Positions 24,968-34,574 of a DNA stretch of 64,000 bases are shown one piece after another. Position numbers and translations under genes: made by a program. The notes under the pieces are model-generated. The model made no database searches. It saw only the letters and a list, made by a program, of their open reading frames with translations, and was not told the origin of the DNA. Position 1 is the stretch's first letter. Each line of letters begins with the position of its first letter. Source of the stretch: JBFHIZ01 sp963666475 (GTDB lineage Bacteria > Bacillota > Clostridia > Lachnospirales > Lachnospiraceae); the NCBI GenBank assembly GCA_963666475.2, contig CAXXJM010000001.1, positions 1,674,001 through 1,738,000 on the forward strand. Reading direction: 5' to 3'.

Positions 24968-26947
24968 ATGATCAAAAAATATACGTTTGGTAACCCAATA
25001 GCAACAGAGGCGGTGGTCCAGTATTTTCCAAATACAACTACGCTTCCTTCACAATTAAAAATCAGTTCTGACAAGATGACACTAACAGTGAAAATGCATG
25101 AAGACGACATCATTTATGGTCTTGGTGAAAACGTTCGTGGTATCAATAAAAGAGGTTGGAAATACATCAGTAATTGTGCAGATGAACCAATTCATACCGA
25201 AGGAAAAAATTCCTTGTATGGTGCACATAATTTTTTAATTTTAGATGGCGAATTTAAGCTTGGTATATTTATTGACTACCCTTCAGTAGTAACATATGAT
25301 GTGGGTTTTACCCACATAGACACTCTTGAAATCATCATAGGTGGTCCTGATTACGATCTTTATCTGTTCGAAAATTCAGATGTTCGAGAAATCATTAAAG
25401 AATTTCGAACGATGATTGGCCAGAGTTATCTAGCTCCAAAATGGGCATTTGGCTACCAGCAAAGTCGCTGGGGATACGAAAACGAATCAGATATTCGTGA
25501 GGTGGTTTCCAAGCACAAAGAACACAATCTTCCTCTCGATGCAGTATATATGGACATCGATTATATGGAACGATTCAAGGATTTTACAATTGATGAACAG
25601 GCTTTTCCAAATTTTTCAGATTTTGTGAAAGAAATGAAATCAGAAAATATTCATCTAGTTCCCATCATTGATGCTGGAGTCAAAATCGAAGAGGGTTATG
25701 ATGTATATGAAGAAGGAGTAGCAAACAACTATTTTTGCAAAGACAATGAGGGAGAAAACTTTGTTGTTGGTGTATGGCCTGGTAGAGTTCTTTTGCCAGA
25801 TTTTTTGAACTCTGCTGCCAGAGATTGGTTTGGCAAAAAATATGCGTTCTTACTTGACCAAGGAATTGACGGTTTTTGGAACGATATGAACGAACCCGCA
25901 CTCTTTTACTCAGAAAAAAATCTAAAAAAAGTATTTGAGAAAATCCATGAATATGCAGATAGAGAACTAGGAATTTGGGAATTTTTTTCATTCAAAGATC
26001 TAGTTTCTAGTATCGACAATAATCCGGATGACTATAAAAGTTTTTATCACAATATGGACGGAACCAAAATACGACATGATCTCGTTCACAACTTATATGG
26101 ATACAATATGACAAGAGCGGCTTCCGATGCTTTTAAAGAGCTCGCTCCGGACAAAAATATACTCATGTTCTCCAGAGCTTCCTATATCGGCATGCATCGA
26201 TACGGTGGAATTTGGACCGGGGACAACTCTGCATGGTGGTCTCATATAGAGCTCGCGATGAAGATGCTTCCTTCCCTTAACATGTGTGGATTCTTATATT
26301 CTGGAGCGGATACAGGCGGATTCGGAGAACATACAACGGAAGACCTAGTTATGCGTTTCTTAGAACTATCACTTTTCACGCCATTACTTCGTAATCACTC
26401 TGCTTTTGCCTCAAGAGACCAGGAAGTATATCAATTTCATGGAATCTCACATTTTCGCAATCTACTTCACGTGCGTTATGGACTCATTCCATACCTTTAC
26501 AGTGAATATATCAAAGCAATAAAAAACAATGACCTTTTATTCATCCCACTAGGAATAGCTTGCCCTGATGACCCTGAATGTAGACATATCGAAGATCAGC
26601 TTTTTGTCGGTGAAAGTATCATGATTGCCCCAGTGTATAAACAAAATGCCGTATCCCGATATGTATATCTCCCTGAGGATATGTTGATGATCCGATTCCG
26701 TAGTTTAGAAGACAAAGATGTTATTCCTATGACGAAAGGTCATCATCATGTTTCTGTGAAATTACACGAAGTTCTAGTCTTTGTAAGAGAAGGACATATT
26801 TTACCTTTAGGGAAAGAAGCGTCCAATATTACGGAAATAAGTATATCTGATTTTAATTTATTATCTTTAAACAACGATAAATCATTAGAATACATTTTAT
26901 TCAGCAAACCAAATGAACAAATCATACTAAATCATAAAAGTTTTTAG
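24968..26947 (+). CDS. Alpha-glucosidase, glycoside hydrolase family 31
   Basis: This 659-residue enzyme releases alpha-linked glucose from oligosaccharide ends. The GH31 catalytic motif is WNDMNEPALF, with nucleophile Asp306. The acid/base region is GGIWTGDNSAWWSH, and LYSGADTGGFGEHTTEDLVMRFLELSLFTP is typical for the family. It has no signal peptide and is therefore intracellular, acting on imported maltodextrins or isomaltose. The start at 24968 has AAAGGA nine bases upstream. It lies at the edge of the maltodextrin locus on the opposite strand, separated from the amylase gene by a strong terminator. Confidence 0.95.
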   Translation: MIKKYTFGNPIATEAVVQYFPNTTTLPSQLKISSDKMTLTVKMHEDDIIYGLGENVRGINKRGWKYISNCADEPIHTEGKNSLYGAHNFLILDGEFKLGIFIDYPSVVTYDVGFTHIDTLEIIIGGPDYDLYLFENSDVREIIKEFRTMIGQSYLAPKWAFGYQQSRWGYENESDIREVVSKHKEHNLPLDAVYMDIDYMERFKDFTIDEQAFPNFSDFVKEMKSENIHLVPIIDAGVKIEEGYDVYEEGVANNYFCKDNEGENFVVGVWPGRVLLPDFLNSAARDWFGKKYAFLLDQGIDGFWNDMNEPALFYSEKNLKKVFEKIHEYADRELGIWEFFSFKDLVSSIDNNPDDYKSFYHNMDGTKIRHDLVHNLYGYNMTRAASDAFKELAPDKNILMFSRASYIGMHRYGGIWTGDNSAWWSHIELAMKMLPSLNMCGFLYSGADTGGFGEHTTEDLVMRFLELSLFTPLLRNHSAFASRDQEVYQFHGISHFRNLLHVRYGLIPYLYSEYIKAIKNNDLLFIPLGIACPDDPECRHIEDQLFVGESIMIAPVYKQNAVSRYVYLPEDMLMIRFRSLEDKDVIPMTKGHHHVSVKLHEVLVFVREGHILPLGKEASNITEISISDFNLLSLNNDKSLEYILFSKPNEQIILNHKSF

Positions 26948-26952
26948 AATTC

Positions 26953-26995
26953 AAAAAAAAGGATTGCAATCCATCCATTGCAATCCTTTTTTATT
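26953..26995. terminator. Bidirectional terminator between GH31 and amylase genes
   Basis: A perfect 14-bp stem (AAAAGGATTGCAAT with ATTGCAATCCTTTT) around a six-base loop lies between convergent genes. Confidence 0.9.
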
Positions 26996-27026
26996 TCACA
27001 TGTTATTTTATTTTTCAATTGCCAAA

Positions 27027-28772
27027 TCACTTCAAAATTGCACATCCATAGGCAGGAATATATAAATCTTCGCCCTCTAATATCGGTTCATCTTCGCCTA
27101 CGCACAAAGAATTTAATAACACTTGATATTTATATGTCTCTTTTGAAATTGTAATAGTCGCTGGCTCATCGCTCACGTTATAAACAAGGTAAATCGTCTC
27201 GCCATCATAGGTCTTTGAAATTGCCATCAGGTTTCCATTCGTACTAGTTACTTCTTCCATCTCGGCAACAACTCCACGTCCAATTTCTGGATATAAATTC
27301 CTTATATGCATTGCTTCTCGATAATAATTATAAATGGAATATGGGTCGATTTCCTGTTCCTCTAATGAGTCAAAGGAATGTTCTGGTTGAACCATTCCTG
27401 GAGGACCATCGGTCATTTCCGGTGATGTCGCATCCATTGTCCAATACATTGGAGCACGCTTGTTCACATCATCTCCGGCTCCACTCATGCCTAGTTCATC
27501 ACCATAATATACAAAAACACGTCCCGTGGACAGTAATTCAAGGCCAGCCGCAAGCTTAACTTTATCTATTTTTCTACTTAAAAATCCTGCCGCTCTTCCT
27601 GTATCATGGTTGGAAAGAAACACCCCGTCCACATAATCAGGATTCTTTTCTGTGAATGCATTTTGAATCGTAACCAAATTCGCAGCAAGACTTGCTCCTG
27701 CCTTACCATTTCCTAAGCGATTTACGGTACTCACGAAGAGACCATCTCGATTTCCAAGCACAAAATTGAAAAGACTGTCAATATCACTTTCATAATATGC
27801 CTGTAATGTTGAATAGGTATCCCAGACTTCTGCAACAACATAGATACTTGGATCAATGGATTCTACATAATTGTAGAACCAGTTGAGCACTTCTACATTT
27901 TTCGTAGTTCGACTTTCATAATAGTGCAATGCCGCATCCAAACGAAAACCTTTGATACCATGTTCGATCCAAAACGAAGTGATCTTCTCCACTTCCGTTC
28001 GAACTGCTGCACTATCAAAGTTCAAATCGGGCATTTGATCCCAAAAAACACATTCATAATACCAATCCGCTGTTCCATCTACTTTGTACCAGCCACTTGG
28101 CGCATGATCAGAACGTTTGAAATTGTAATATTCTGCATAAGGGCACTCTAGATAATCCGGTTCCTCCCCTTCTTCAAGGGTACGTATATAGTCCGTCGCT
28201 TCCATAAACCACGGATGTTTTGCAGAAGAATGATTGATTACTAAATCCATGATCAGATCAATATTTCTCGCATCACACTCCCGAACCAGTTCTTCGAAAT
28301 CTTCCATCGTTCCATATTGCGAATCAATAGAGTAATAGTCTGTTACATCGTACTTATGATATGACGGTGAAGGATTAAAAGGCAGAAGCCAAATACTATT
28401 TGCCCCTAAGTCCTGGATATAATCCAATCGTGAGATTAAGCCTTGAATGTCACCAATACCGTCTCCATCACTATCGCTAAAGGAATATAACAAAATTTGA
28501 TAACATGTTCCATATTTATCATCAATTATTTGCTCCTCCGAGTGGTCTATGATAATTGGAGATACTTCCACTACGTTTTCTGATATATCATCAGGTACTA
28601 CCGTTAATTCCTCCAATGAATTTTGTACGTTGTTACTGTTTTCCTGATTATTTTTTGAAATTTCCTCACTTCCACAAGCGACTAGTAACATCATAAGAAC
28701 CATCATACATAAAGGCAATATGATTGAACGTTTGATTGACACTTCTCTTATTTTTTTTCTAAACATACCCAT
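27027..28772 (-). CDS. Extracellular alpha-amylase lipoprotein, GH13
   Basis: The 581-residue protein has a signal peptide ending in the lipobox LLVAC (Cys near residue 33), so it should be anchored outside the membrane. The GH13 regions are all present: LIMDLVINH, nucleophile Asp in GFRLDAALHYY, acid/base Glu in VVAEVWD and the third acid in LSNHDT. An Asp-rich calcium-binding-like SDSDGDGIGDIQG follows the first strand. It should cut starch or dextrins into maltooligosaccharides for the adjacent importer. It is the last gene of the malE-malF-malG-binding protein-amylase series, with GAGAGG six bases before ATG. Confidence 0.95.
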   Translation of the reverse strand: MGMFRKKIREVSIKRSIILPLCMMVLMMLLVACGSEEISKNNQENSNNVQNSLEELTVVPDDISENVVEVSPIIIDHSEEQIIDDKYGTCYQILLYSFSDSDGDGIGDIQGLISRLDYIQDLGANSIWLLPFNPSPSYHKYDVTDYYSIDSQYGTMEDFEELVRECDARNIDLIMDLVINHSSAKHPWFMEATDYIRTLEEGEEPDYLECPYAEYYNFKRSDHAPSGWYKVDGTADWYYECVFWDQMPDLNFDSAAVRTEVEKITSFWIEHGIKGFRLDAALHYYESRTTKNVEVLNWFYNYVESIDPSIYVVAEVWDTYSTLQAYYESDIDSLFNFVLGNRDGLFVSTVNRLGNGKAGASLAANLVTIQNAFTEKNPDYVDGVFLSNHDTGRAAGFLSRKIDKVKLAAGLELLSTGRVFVYYGDELGMSGAGDDVNKRAPMYWTMDATSPEMTDGPPGMVQPEHSFDSLEEQEIDPYSIYNYYREAMHIRNLYPEIGRGVVAEMEEVTSTNGNLMAISKTYDGETIYLVYNVSDEPATITISKETYKYQVLLNSLCVGEDEPILEGEDLYIPAYGCAILK

Positions 28773-28822
28773 TTGTACCCTCTCATTATTTCATATACTA
28801 TTTTGACTGCTAACAATCAAAT

Positions 28823-30613
28823 TCATTTAGATACTTGTGATGCAACTTCCTGCTGAATCTGACCGCCTCCTGATGACATCCATTCCGCCACGAATGAATC
28901 AAATGCGTCTATTGATATATCTCCTGTTACAATTTGAAGATAGGTCTCCAATTCCATATCTTCAAGCTTCCACCATTCGCTGATCATCGTTTCTGTTTCC
29001 CCAAAATAAAGTGATTCTACTTTGTTGATTCTACCTCTGGAAAGCAAACTACATGCAGTAATACGTGATGTATATGCAGCCCATTCTTCTGGCGAGGCAT
29101 CCTCTCCAGCTTGCAAATATGCATCGCATATTTCATAATATGAATACTCTAGTAAATTTAATTCCTCTGGGTCTTTGTCTCCATTTAGTGCGGCGGACAC
29201 TTGTGCATAGCAAAGAGATAATGCATTGCTATAATCTACATTTATTGCAATTGGGCGTGCAGTTGGATCTACATTATCCTGATAGTAAGCAATAAATTCC
29301 GCATTATCATTCTCTTCATATCTGCCATAATCAAATAACGCACTAATAATCTTGCATGCAAGTTCTGGATACTCAAAGCCTTTTCTTACAACCACATATT
29401 TATATGTCGGATTTCTAGAATAGTAGCTTGTACTTCCATCTTCTTCCGTCGCAATTAAATAAGGCATCCAAACCGCCTCTTTGTCTACTGAAATCGCTTG
29501 CATCAATGGGTTGTTTGGCGCCCACCAAGGTCCAAAAAATGACCCACACTGTCCACTTACAATCAAATCTATGATATTGCTGCTCGTTCGTAACAAAAAG
29601 TCATGATCCAAAATCCCCGCATCATACATCTCATGAATATGTGCCAAGGCGTCTTTTGCCTCGGGCTGTACCGACCCATAAACAACCTTTCTATTTTCAT
29701 CATAAATCCATTGTTTTGGAAATGCTCCATAACTTGCAAATACAATATCCAACAAATATTCACTGCTGTAGCCGCACTCCCCACTAATATTTGGATCACT
29801 CACAATACCAATCGTATTGCCTTGTCCGTTGTTGCCTGGATCCTGAATTATAAATTCACGCACAATATCTTCTACATCTGAAAGGGTCTTTGGATCTTCT
29901 AAACCAAGTTTATCCATCCAGTCTTTTCTCAACCATACCAGATTAGGACCATCCTCAATATTGGTTTCCGGAATTGCCATGATTTTCCCATCAAAAGTCA
30001 CACCATCCAAAATCGAACTACCATATGTATTATAAATCTGTTTTATCGTGTCACTCATACACTCGTCAAACGATTCTGACAAATCTGCAATCATGTCATT
30101 CTCTACAAGTAGTCTCAAATCATCCGAACTACTAACAATCATAATGTCCGGAATATCTCCCGAAGCGATAGCCATGGATACCGTCGAATCGTACTGACTA
30201 TCCATTTCTTCAAAAACATCGTAATTTTGTACATTCAAAAGATTTCTTAAAAATCTGGTATACGCATTATTCTCATACGTATCCCCATCTGGAAGATTTG
30301 AGTTATTTGATCCAGTCAACTTTCCAAGAGTATATTTTACCGTCTCAGGATACCTTCCAAAAGGTGTTGTTTTTGCCTTTTCCCATTGTGCAACGATTGC
30401 GTCTTGCTCCGCATCTTTCGATGCTTCTGCCTGCTGATTCTTATTTGTTATGTTGCTATTCGTCGCTCCATCGGATTGGCCAAATTGACATCCACTTAAG
30501 AGAAATGTACAAAAAAACAGCATAAGGCCAAATGCTGTAATTTTACGCAGTTGACCTTTTCTGTTTCGTATTTTTTGATTTATAATCTCATTATTCCATG
30601 AATTCTTTCTCAT
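28823..30613 (-). CDS. Second solute-binding lipoprotein of the maltodextrin locus (long, family 1-like)
   Basis: The 596-residue protein has a signal peptide ending in LLSGC (Cys near residue 42) and the general features of extracellular solute-binding proteins, such as WLRKDWMDKLGL. At nearly 600 residues it is much longer than MalE and resembles the LplA/LipO-type binding proteins that usually pair with LplB/YtcP permeases. Here it follows malG instead, with no permeases of its own. Its sugar is not predictable. A weak promoter (TATAAT at 30701-30706) in the 122-base gap suggests partly independent expression. Confidence 0.85.
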   Translation of the reverse strand: MRKNSWNNEIINQKIRNRKGQLRKITAFGLMLFFCTFLLSGCQFGQSDGATNSNITNKNQQAEASKDAEQDAIVAQWEKAKTTPFGRYPETVKYTLGKLTGSNNSNLPDGDTYENNAYTRFLRNLLNVQNYDVFEEMDSQYDSTVSMAIASGDIPDIMIVSSSDDLRLLVENDMIADLSESFDECMSDTIKQIYNTYGSSILDGVTFDGKIMAIPETNIEDGPNLVWLRKDWMDKLGLEDPKTLSDVEDIVREFIIQDPGNNGQGNTIGIVSDPNISGECGYSSEYLLDIVFASYGAFPKQWIYDENRKVVYGSVQPEAKDALAHIHEMYDAGILDHDFLLRTSSNIIDLIVSGQCGSFFGPWWAPNNPLMQAISVDKEAVWMPYLIATEEDGSTSYYSRNPTYKYVVVRKGFEYPELACKIISALFDYGRYEENDNAEFIAYYQDNVDPTARPIAINVDYSNALSLCYAQVSAALNGDKDPEELNLLEYSYYEICDAYLQAGEDASPEEWAAYTSRITACSLLSRGRINKVESLYFGETETMISEWWKLEDMELETYLQIVTGDISIDAFDSFVAEWMSSGGGQIQQEVASQVSK

Positions 30614-30700
30614 TTTCTACCTCATTAACGACTGTATTTTGAGTGTTCAAAGCAAAAAATCCATTGCGCTTTGTGTTCTCATTTCTCTATATATTTCTAG

Positions 30701-30729
30701 ATTATACCAACAATCGTAAGAAATAGAAA
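30701..30729 (-). promoter_or_regulatory. Possible promoter of the second binding-protein gene
   Basis: TATAAT on the minus strand (30706-30701) with a poor -35 (TTTCTA) 17 bases upstream. Proposed only because the gap to malG is 122 bases. Confidence 0.3.
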
Positions 30730-30735
30730 GAAAAA

Positions 30736-31608
30736 CTACCCTTTTACAGCCCCTGTTACGCCTTCACGATAATACTTCTGAGTAAAGATAAACAGTGTTG
30801 CAATTGGTATGGATATCAGTACCGCACCAGCCGCGAAACTGTTGAACCAAGTAAATACATATTCCCTCTCCAACATATTCCAAAGACCTATTGAAACCGT
30901 GTAGTACTGGGCATTCGCTCTGCAGATAACTCGTGCAAAGATAAAGTCTAACCATGGAGTTAAAAATGATTGTAAAATCGTATATACAATAATTGGTTTG
31001 CTAAGAGGAATGGTAACTCTGGTAAACACCTGCCATTTCGTTCCTCCATCTATATAAGCTGCTTCATCAATACTTTTCGAAATGGTATCAAAGAATCCCT
31101 TTGCAATATAAAATCCCAGACCGGATCCTGCGGAGTAAACCAAAACCAGGGAAACTCTGATCATGGATCCCTCCGAAAGACCGACCGCCTTCAGAATATA
31201 GTATACTGCAATCATTGACATAAAGCCGGGAAACATGCCAAGTATTAATGCCACATTCATGAAAGGCTTTCTCATCTTGAATCGCAACCGTGACATACAA
31301 TACGACACGGAAAGTACAAAAAACGTTGATATGATGCATGTAAACACTGCGATAATCAATGTATTCATGAACATCTGTGGGAAGTTCAACATCCCGGTAT
31401 CCTGGAACAATTGTTTGTAATTACCTAATGTAAATCCCTTTGGGATGATCGTAGATACATAGGATCCCTGCTCTTCACGAAAACTAATCAAAACAATCCA
31501 TAAGATCGGCAATACCCAGATTATAGAAAGTATTCCAAGAAGTACATGTACAAATGAATTAATGACCTGCTTTTTAATGCGCGCTGCGCTTCTTTTTTTC
31601 TTCATCAT
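30736..31608 (-). CDS. malG: Maltodextrin ABC permease MalG
   Basis: The 290-residue inner-membrane permease has six predicted helices and the ATPase-contact EAA loop EAAYIDGGTKWQVFTRVTIPLSKP. The C-terminus YREGVTGAVKG is the typical MalG ending. It overlaps malF by four bases (31605-31608). No malK-like ATPase gene is in the locus, so it probably uses a shared MsmX/MsmK-type ATPase encoded elsewhere, as is common in Firmicutes. Confidence 0.95.
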   Translation of the reverse strand: MMKKKRSAARIKKQVINSFVHVLLGILSIIWVLPILWIVLISFREEQGSYVSTIIPKGFTLGNYKQLFQDTGMLNFPQMFMNTLIIAVFTCIISTFFVLSVSYCMSRLRFKMRKPFMNVALILGMFPGFMSMIAVYYILKAVGLSEGSMIRVSLVLVYSAGSGLGFYIAKGFFDTISKSIDEAAYIDGGTKWQVFTRVTIPLSKPIIVYTILQSFLTPWLDFIFARVICRANAQYYTVSIGLWNMLEREYVFTWFNSFAAGAVLISIPIATLFIFTQKYYREGVTGAVKG

Positions 31609-32984
31609 TGGAATCCCTCCTCGTTATTATAAGATGACGTATTATGATACGTAATCAAAGAGAGCACTGCCAAAACCACAAAGGTCATAATTCCGATCAC
31701 AGCACCTAGGTTATAATATTGGTTGTCAATCGTCAACGAATATAACCAGGTAACCAAAAGGTCTGTTTTTCCAGCTGTCGAACCGACCGGTGTCGGGCGT
31801 CCAGCAGTTAACAAGTAGATTACATTAAAGTTATTTACATTTCCAGCAAATGTTGTAATCAAGTATGGAGCAGTAACAAACAACATGTATGGAAGTGTAA
31901 TTTTTCGAAATGTTTTTAGTGGTCCTGCACCGTCAACTTTTGCAGCTTCATAAAGTTCTGACGGAATATTCTGTAGTACACCCGTAATCTGAAGCATCGT
32001 AAAAGGAATACCAATCCATAAGTTGATCATAATAACCATAATTCTGGCCCAAGTTGCATTTTCCCAGAAAGGCAACGGGGTATCAATGAGTCCATTCTGT
32101 GTTAAAAGCACATTAATCAATCCATTTCTTCCAAACATTGTACGCATAATCAGAAGAGAAACAAACTGTGGAATTGCTACAGAAAGAATAAAATTGAATC
32201 TCCAAAATGCTTTGCCCTTTGTTTCTTTTCGATTAATCAACATCGCTAAAAGCATTCCCAAAATATAACAGCTAAAAGTTGCTGAAACTGCCCAAATTAA
32301 GGTCCACCCCAGAACTGACCAAAAAGTGCTACCGATAGAATCGTTAAAATTCAACACTTTGATAAAGTTATCAAGACCTACCCAATCAAACAGGGTCGTA
32401 TGTGCATCAATTCGGCTATAATTTGTAAATGCCATGCATATCATAAAAACAAGTGGCAATATCGTAAAAATCAAGATCCCAAGAGATGGCATCGTAAGTA
32501 ATAATTTATGTAAATTCTTGTCAAACAAGTCTTTGATGTCATTTTTGAAATTGTTTGGTGTTTTGCCGCTTTCTTTTAGACACTGCGCTTCATACCCACT
32601 CTTTACACTGCCTCTCCAGATAACGATAAAACCAATCGTCAGAAAGATTGTAGCCACACCATACAAAAGCATTAACAGCGAATTGTCTCCTTGTGTGTAT
32701 ACAAAAACTCCCAACTTATCGCTCCAGACTTTCTGCTGTTCCTCTCCTCCCAAAGCGACAAAATCAGCAATGTAAGAAACCCCGGTGCTGATCATAAAAT
32801 ATATGTATCCTAATTCAATCATCAAAAAAATCAATCCTTTGATGATTTGTTTCCTTGCTACGTTTCCCAATCCCATGACAAAAAATGAAAGTCTTGTGAA
32901 AAGATCTCCATTTTTCATGGCGTTCGTTAAATTAGTTTTCGAGTCTTTCTTTTTCAATTTTTTCCCGGTTTCTTTTTTCGGCAT
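31605..32984 (-). CDS. malF: Maltodextrin ABC permease MalF
   Basis: The 459-residue permease has a positively charged, Lys-rich N-terminus and about eight membrane helices. The EAA loop is EAAKVDGAGPLKTFRKITLPYM. The extra N-terminal helices and the extracytoplasmic insertion (about 75-100) match Firmicute MalF proteins. Start chosen at ATG 32984, eight bases after GGGAGG; the frame is open 11 codons further without a better site. It follows malE across a 97-base gap containing a hairpin. Confidence 0.94.
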   Translation of the reverse strand: MPKKETGKKLKKKDSKTNLTNAMKNGDLFTRLSFFVMGLGNVARKQIIKGLIFLMIELGYIYFMISTGVSYIADFVALGGEEQQKVWSDKLGVFVYTQGDNSLLMLLYGVATIFLTIGFIVIWRGSVKSGYEAQCLKESGKTPNNFKNDIKDLFDKNLHKLLLTMPSLGILIFTILPLVFMICMAFTNYSRIDAHTTLFDWVGLDNFIKVLNFNDSIGSTFWSVLGWTLIWAVSATFSCYILGMLLAMLINRKETKGKAFWRFNFILSVAIPQFVSLLIMRTMFGRNGLINVLLTQNGLIDTPLPFWENATWARIMVIMINLWIGIPFTMLQITGVLQNIPSELYEAAKVDGAGPLKTFRKITLPYMLFVTAPYLITTFAGNVNNFNVIYLLTAGRPTPVGSTAGKTDLLVTWLYSLTIDNQYYNLGAVIGIMTFVVLAVLSLITYHNTSSYNNEEGFQ

Positions 32985-33029
32985 GTTCCATACCTCCCAA
33001 TGCATACATTCAATCAAGTATTACTAGAA

Positions 33030-33057
33030 TGCTCCAGAGAAATGCTTCCCTGGAGCA
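33030..33057. repeat. Intercistronic hairpin between malE and malF
   Basis: TGCTCCAG (33030-33037) and CTGGAGCA (33050-33057) form a perfect GC-rich 8-bp stem around 12 bases. No T-run follows on the minus strand, so it is unlikely to terminate. It can protect the 3' end of malE mRNA from exonucleases and raise binding-protein levels over the permeases. Confidence 0.6.
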
Positions 33058-33081
33058 CTAAGTAACTTTATGTTATTTCAA

Positions 33082-34398
33082 TTATTCTACTGCACTTCCG
33101 TTTAGTGATTCATTTAATGTAGCAATCATTTCTGCTGCATTTTCATGTGTCACTTCTCCGTTTACAACTGATCTTCCGAAGTTTTCAGCTGGTGTCCAGT
33201 AATTATTCATTGCTGTCACGAATGGCTGAAGAATTGAAGTGTTATCAAATGTTGCATTTTGAGCTAATACAAGTGCATCTGACTGAATTTCTTCTCTAGC
33301 AAGCAATTCTGTGTTACAAGGAACGATGCTTCTTAATTCATAGTGTGAAAGCTGTGCTTCTGCGTTTCCAAGGAATAAAGCAAGTGCAACTGCAACCTGT
33401 GGATATTCACAGTTTGGATTTACACCAATTGCTTTTGATCCTGCAAAAGATCTGAGTTGTTTTTCAGCACCATTGATTGTGATCATAGGTAGCTGTGCGA
33501 TTCCTAAGTTGTCGCCAAGTGCTGCTAATGCATTGTTGTAATCCCAAGCTCCTGAGAACATTGCTTTGATTGATCCATCTGTAAGACCTGCCATACCTGA
33601 ACCAGCATCATCCATTACAAAGTTGCTATTTGCTGCAAGATCTACTAAGTAATCTGCAACTTCAACACCTTTATCACCTGAAAAATCAATTCCAGCTGCT
33701 TCATCTAAGCCGTCAGCTCCGAATAAAGTTCCACCGTTTGCAACAAAGAAAGAAGCCACATACCATGAGTTTCCAAGTGGAAATGAAACTACATCTTTTG
33801 TTAACATTGCATCCAAGCTTTTGATGTCATCTTCTGAAAAAACACTCTTATCATAATACATAAACCATGTATTTGTTGTGAAAGGAACACCATAGATTCC
33901 TCCATCAACAGTTACTGAGTTTACAATTGTTTCTGAATTCGTAGACATTACATAGTCTGCAGTTTGTCCACCAAGTTCGGAAATTGCGCCAGCATCGATT
34001 AACATTGGCAACTGATCGTTTGCGAAGAAATATACATCTCCTGAAGCAGATGGATCCTGAGAAATTGTTCTACCAGCATCTCCTTCTCCACATGTTCCAT
34101 ATTCAAAAGTAAGATCCCAACTTGGATGTGCTGCATTAAATGCATCACATTGTGTCTGTAACCACATTCCCATATCTTCTGACTGATCTTCTGCAGGTCC
34201 CCATACTGTAATGGTTGCTGTAATTGCTTCTTCTTCTACAACTGCCTCTTCTGTTTCTTCAACCGTAGTATTCTCTGTACTTACATTAGCTGTTTCTGTC
34301 TGTGTTTCATTGTTTGTTGTTGTGTTTCCACATCCTACTAATGCAGATACACACATTGCTCCTACCAAAAACAAAGCTGTAACTTTTCTCAATTTCAT
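33082..34398 (-). CDS. malE: Maltodextrin-binding lipoprotein MalE
   Basis: The 438-residue protein has a signal peptide ending in ALVGC, a Thr/Glu-rich linker (about 24-60) and a family 1 binding fold (ITVWGPAEDQ...FEYGTCGEGDAG). It captures maltodextrins for MalF/MalG. It has its own promoter region, with TATAAT on the minus strand at 34460-34455 but a poor -35, suggesting activation by a regulator such as one of the neighbouring AraC-type proteins. A short palindrome CTGTTACAG lies at 34522-34530. Confidence 0.93.
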   Translation of the reverse strand: MKLRKVTALFLVGAMCVSALVGCGNTTTNNETQTETANVSTENTTVEETEEAVVEEEAITATITVWGPAEDQSEDMGMWLQTQCDAFNAAHPSWDLTFEYGTCGEGDAGRTISQDPSASGDVYFFANDQLPMLIDAGAISELGGQTADYVMSTNSETIVNSVTVDGGIYGVPFTTNTWFMYYDKSVFSEDDIKSLDAMLTKDVVSFPLGNSWYVASFFVANGGTLFGADGLDEAAGIDFSGDKGVEVADYLVDLAANSNFVMDDAGSGMAGLTDGSIKAMFSGAWDYNNALAALGDNLGIAQLPMITINGAEKQLRSFAGSKAIGVNPNCEYPQVAVALALFLGNAEAQLSHYELRSIVPCNTELLAREEIQSDALVLAQNATFDNTSILQPFVTAMNNYWTPAENFGRSVVNGEVTHENAAEMIATLNESLNGSAVE

Positions 34399-34574
34399 TT
34401 TGTATCCTCCTTTTTGATTACATGAGTTTTTTTGCTCACGCTTTACCTGTTTTTATTATAATTTCTTATAAAAAAAGGGTATATATCAAAAATTATAGAA
34501 ACATGTTGAAAATTTAAGAACCTGTTACAGCTTGTATTTTTAATTAGATTATTCTTATTATTTACTCACAAAAC

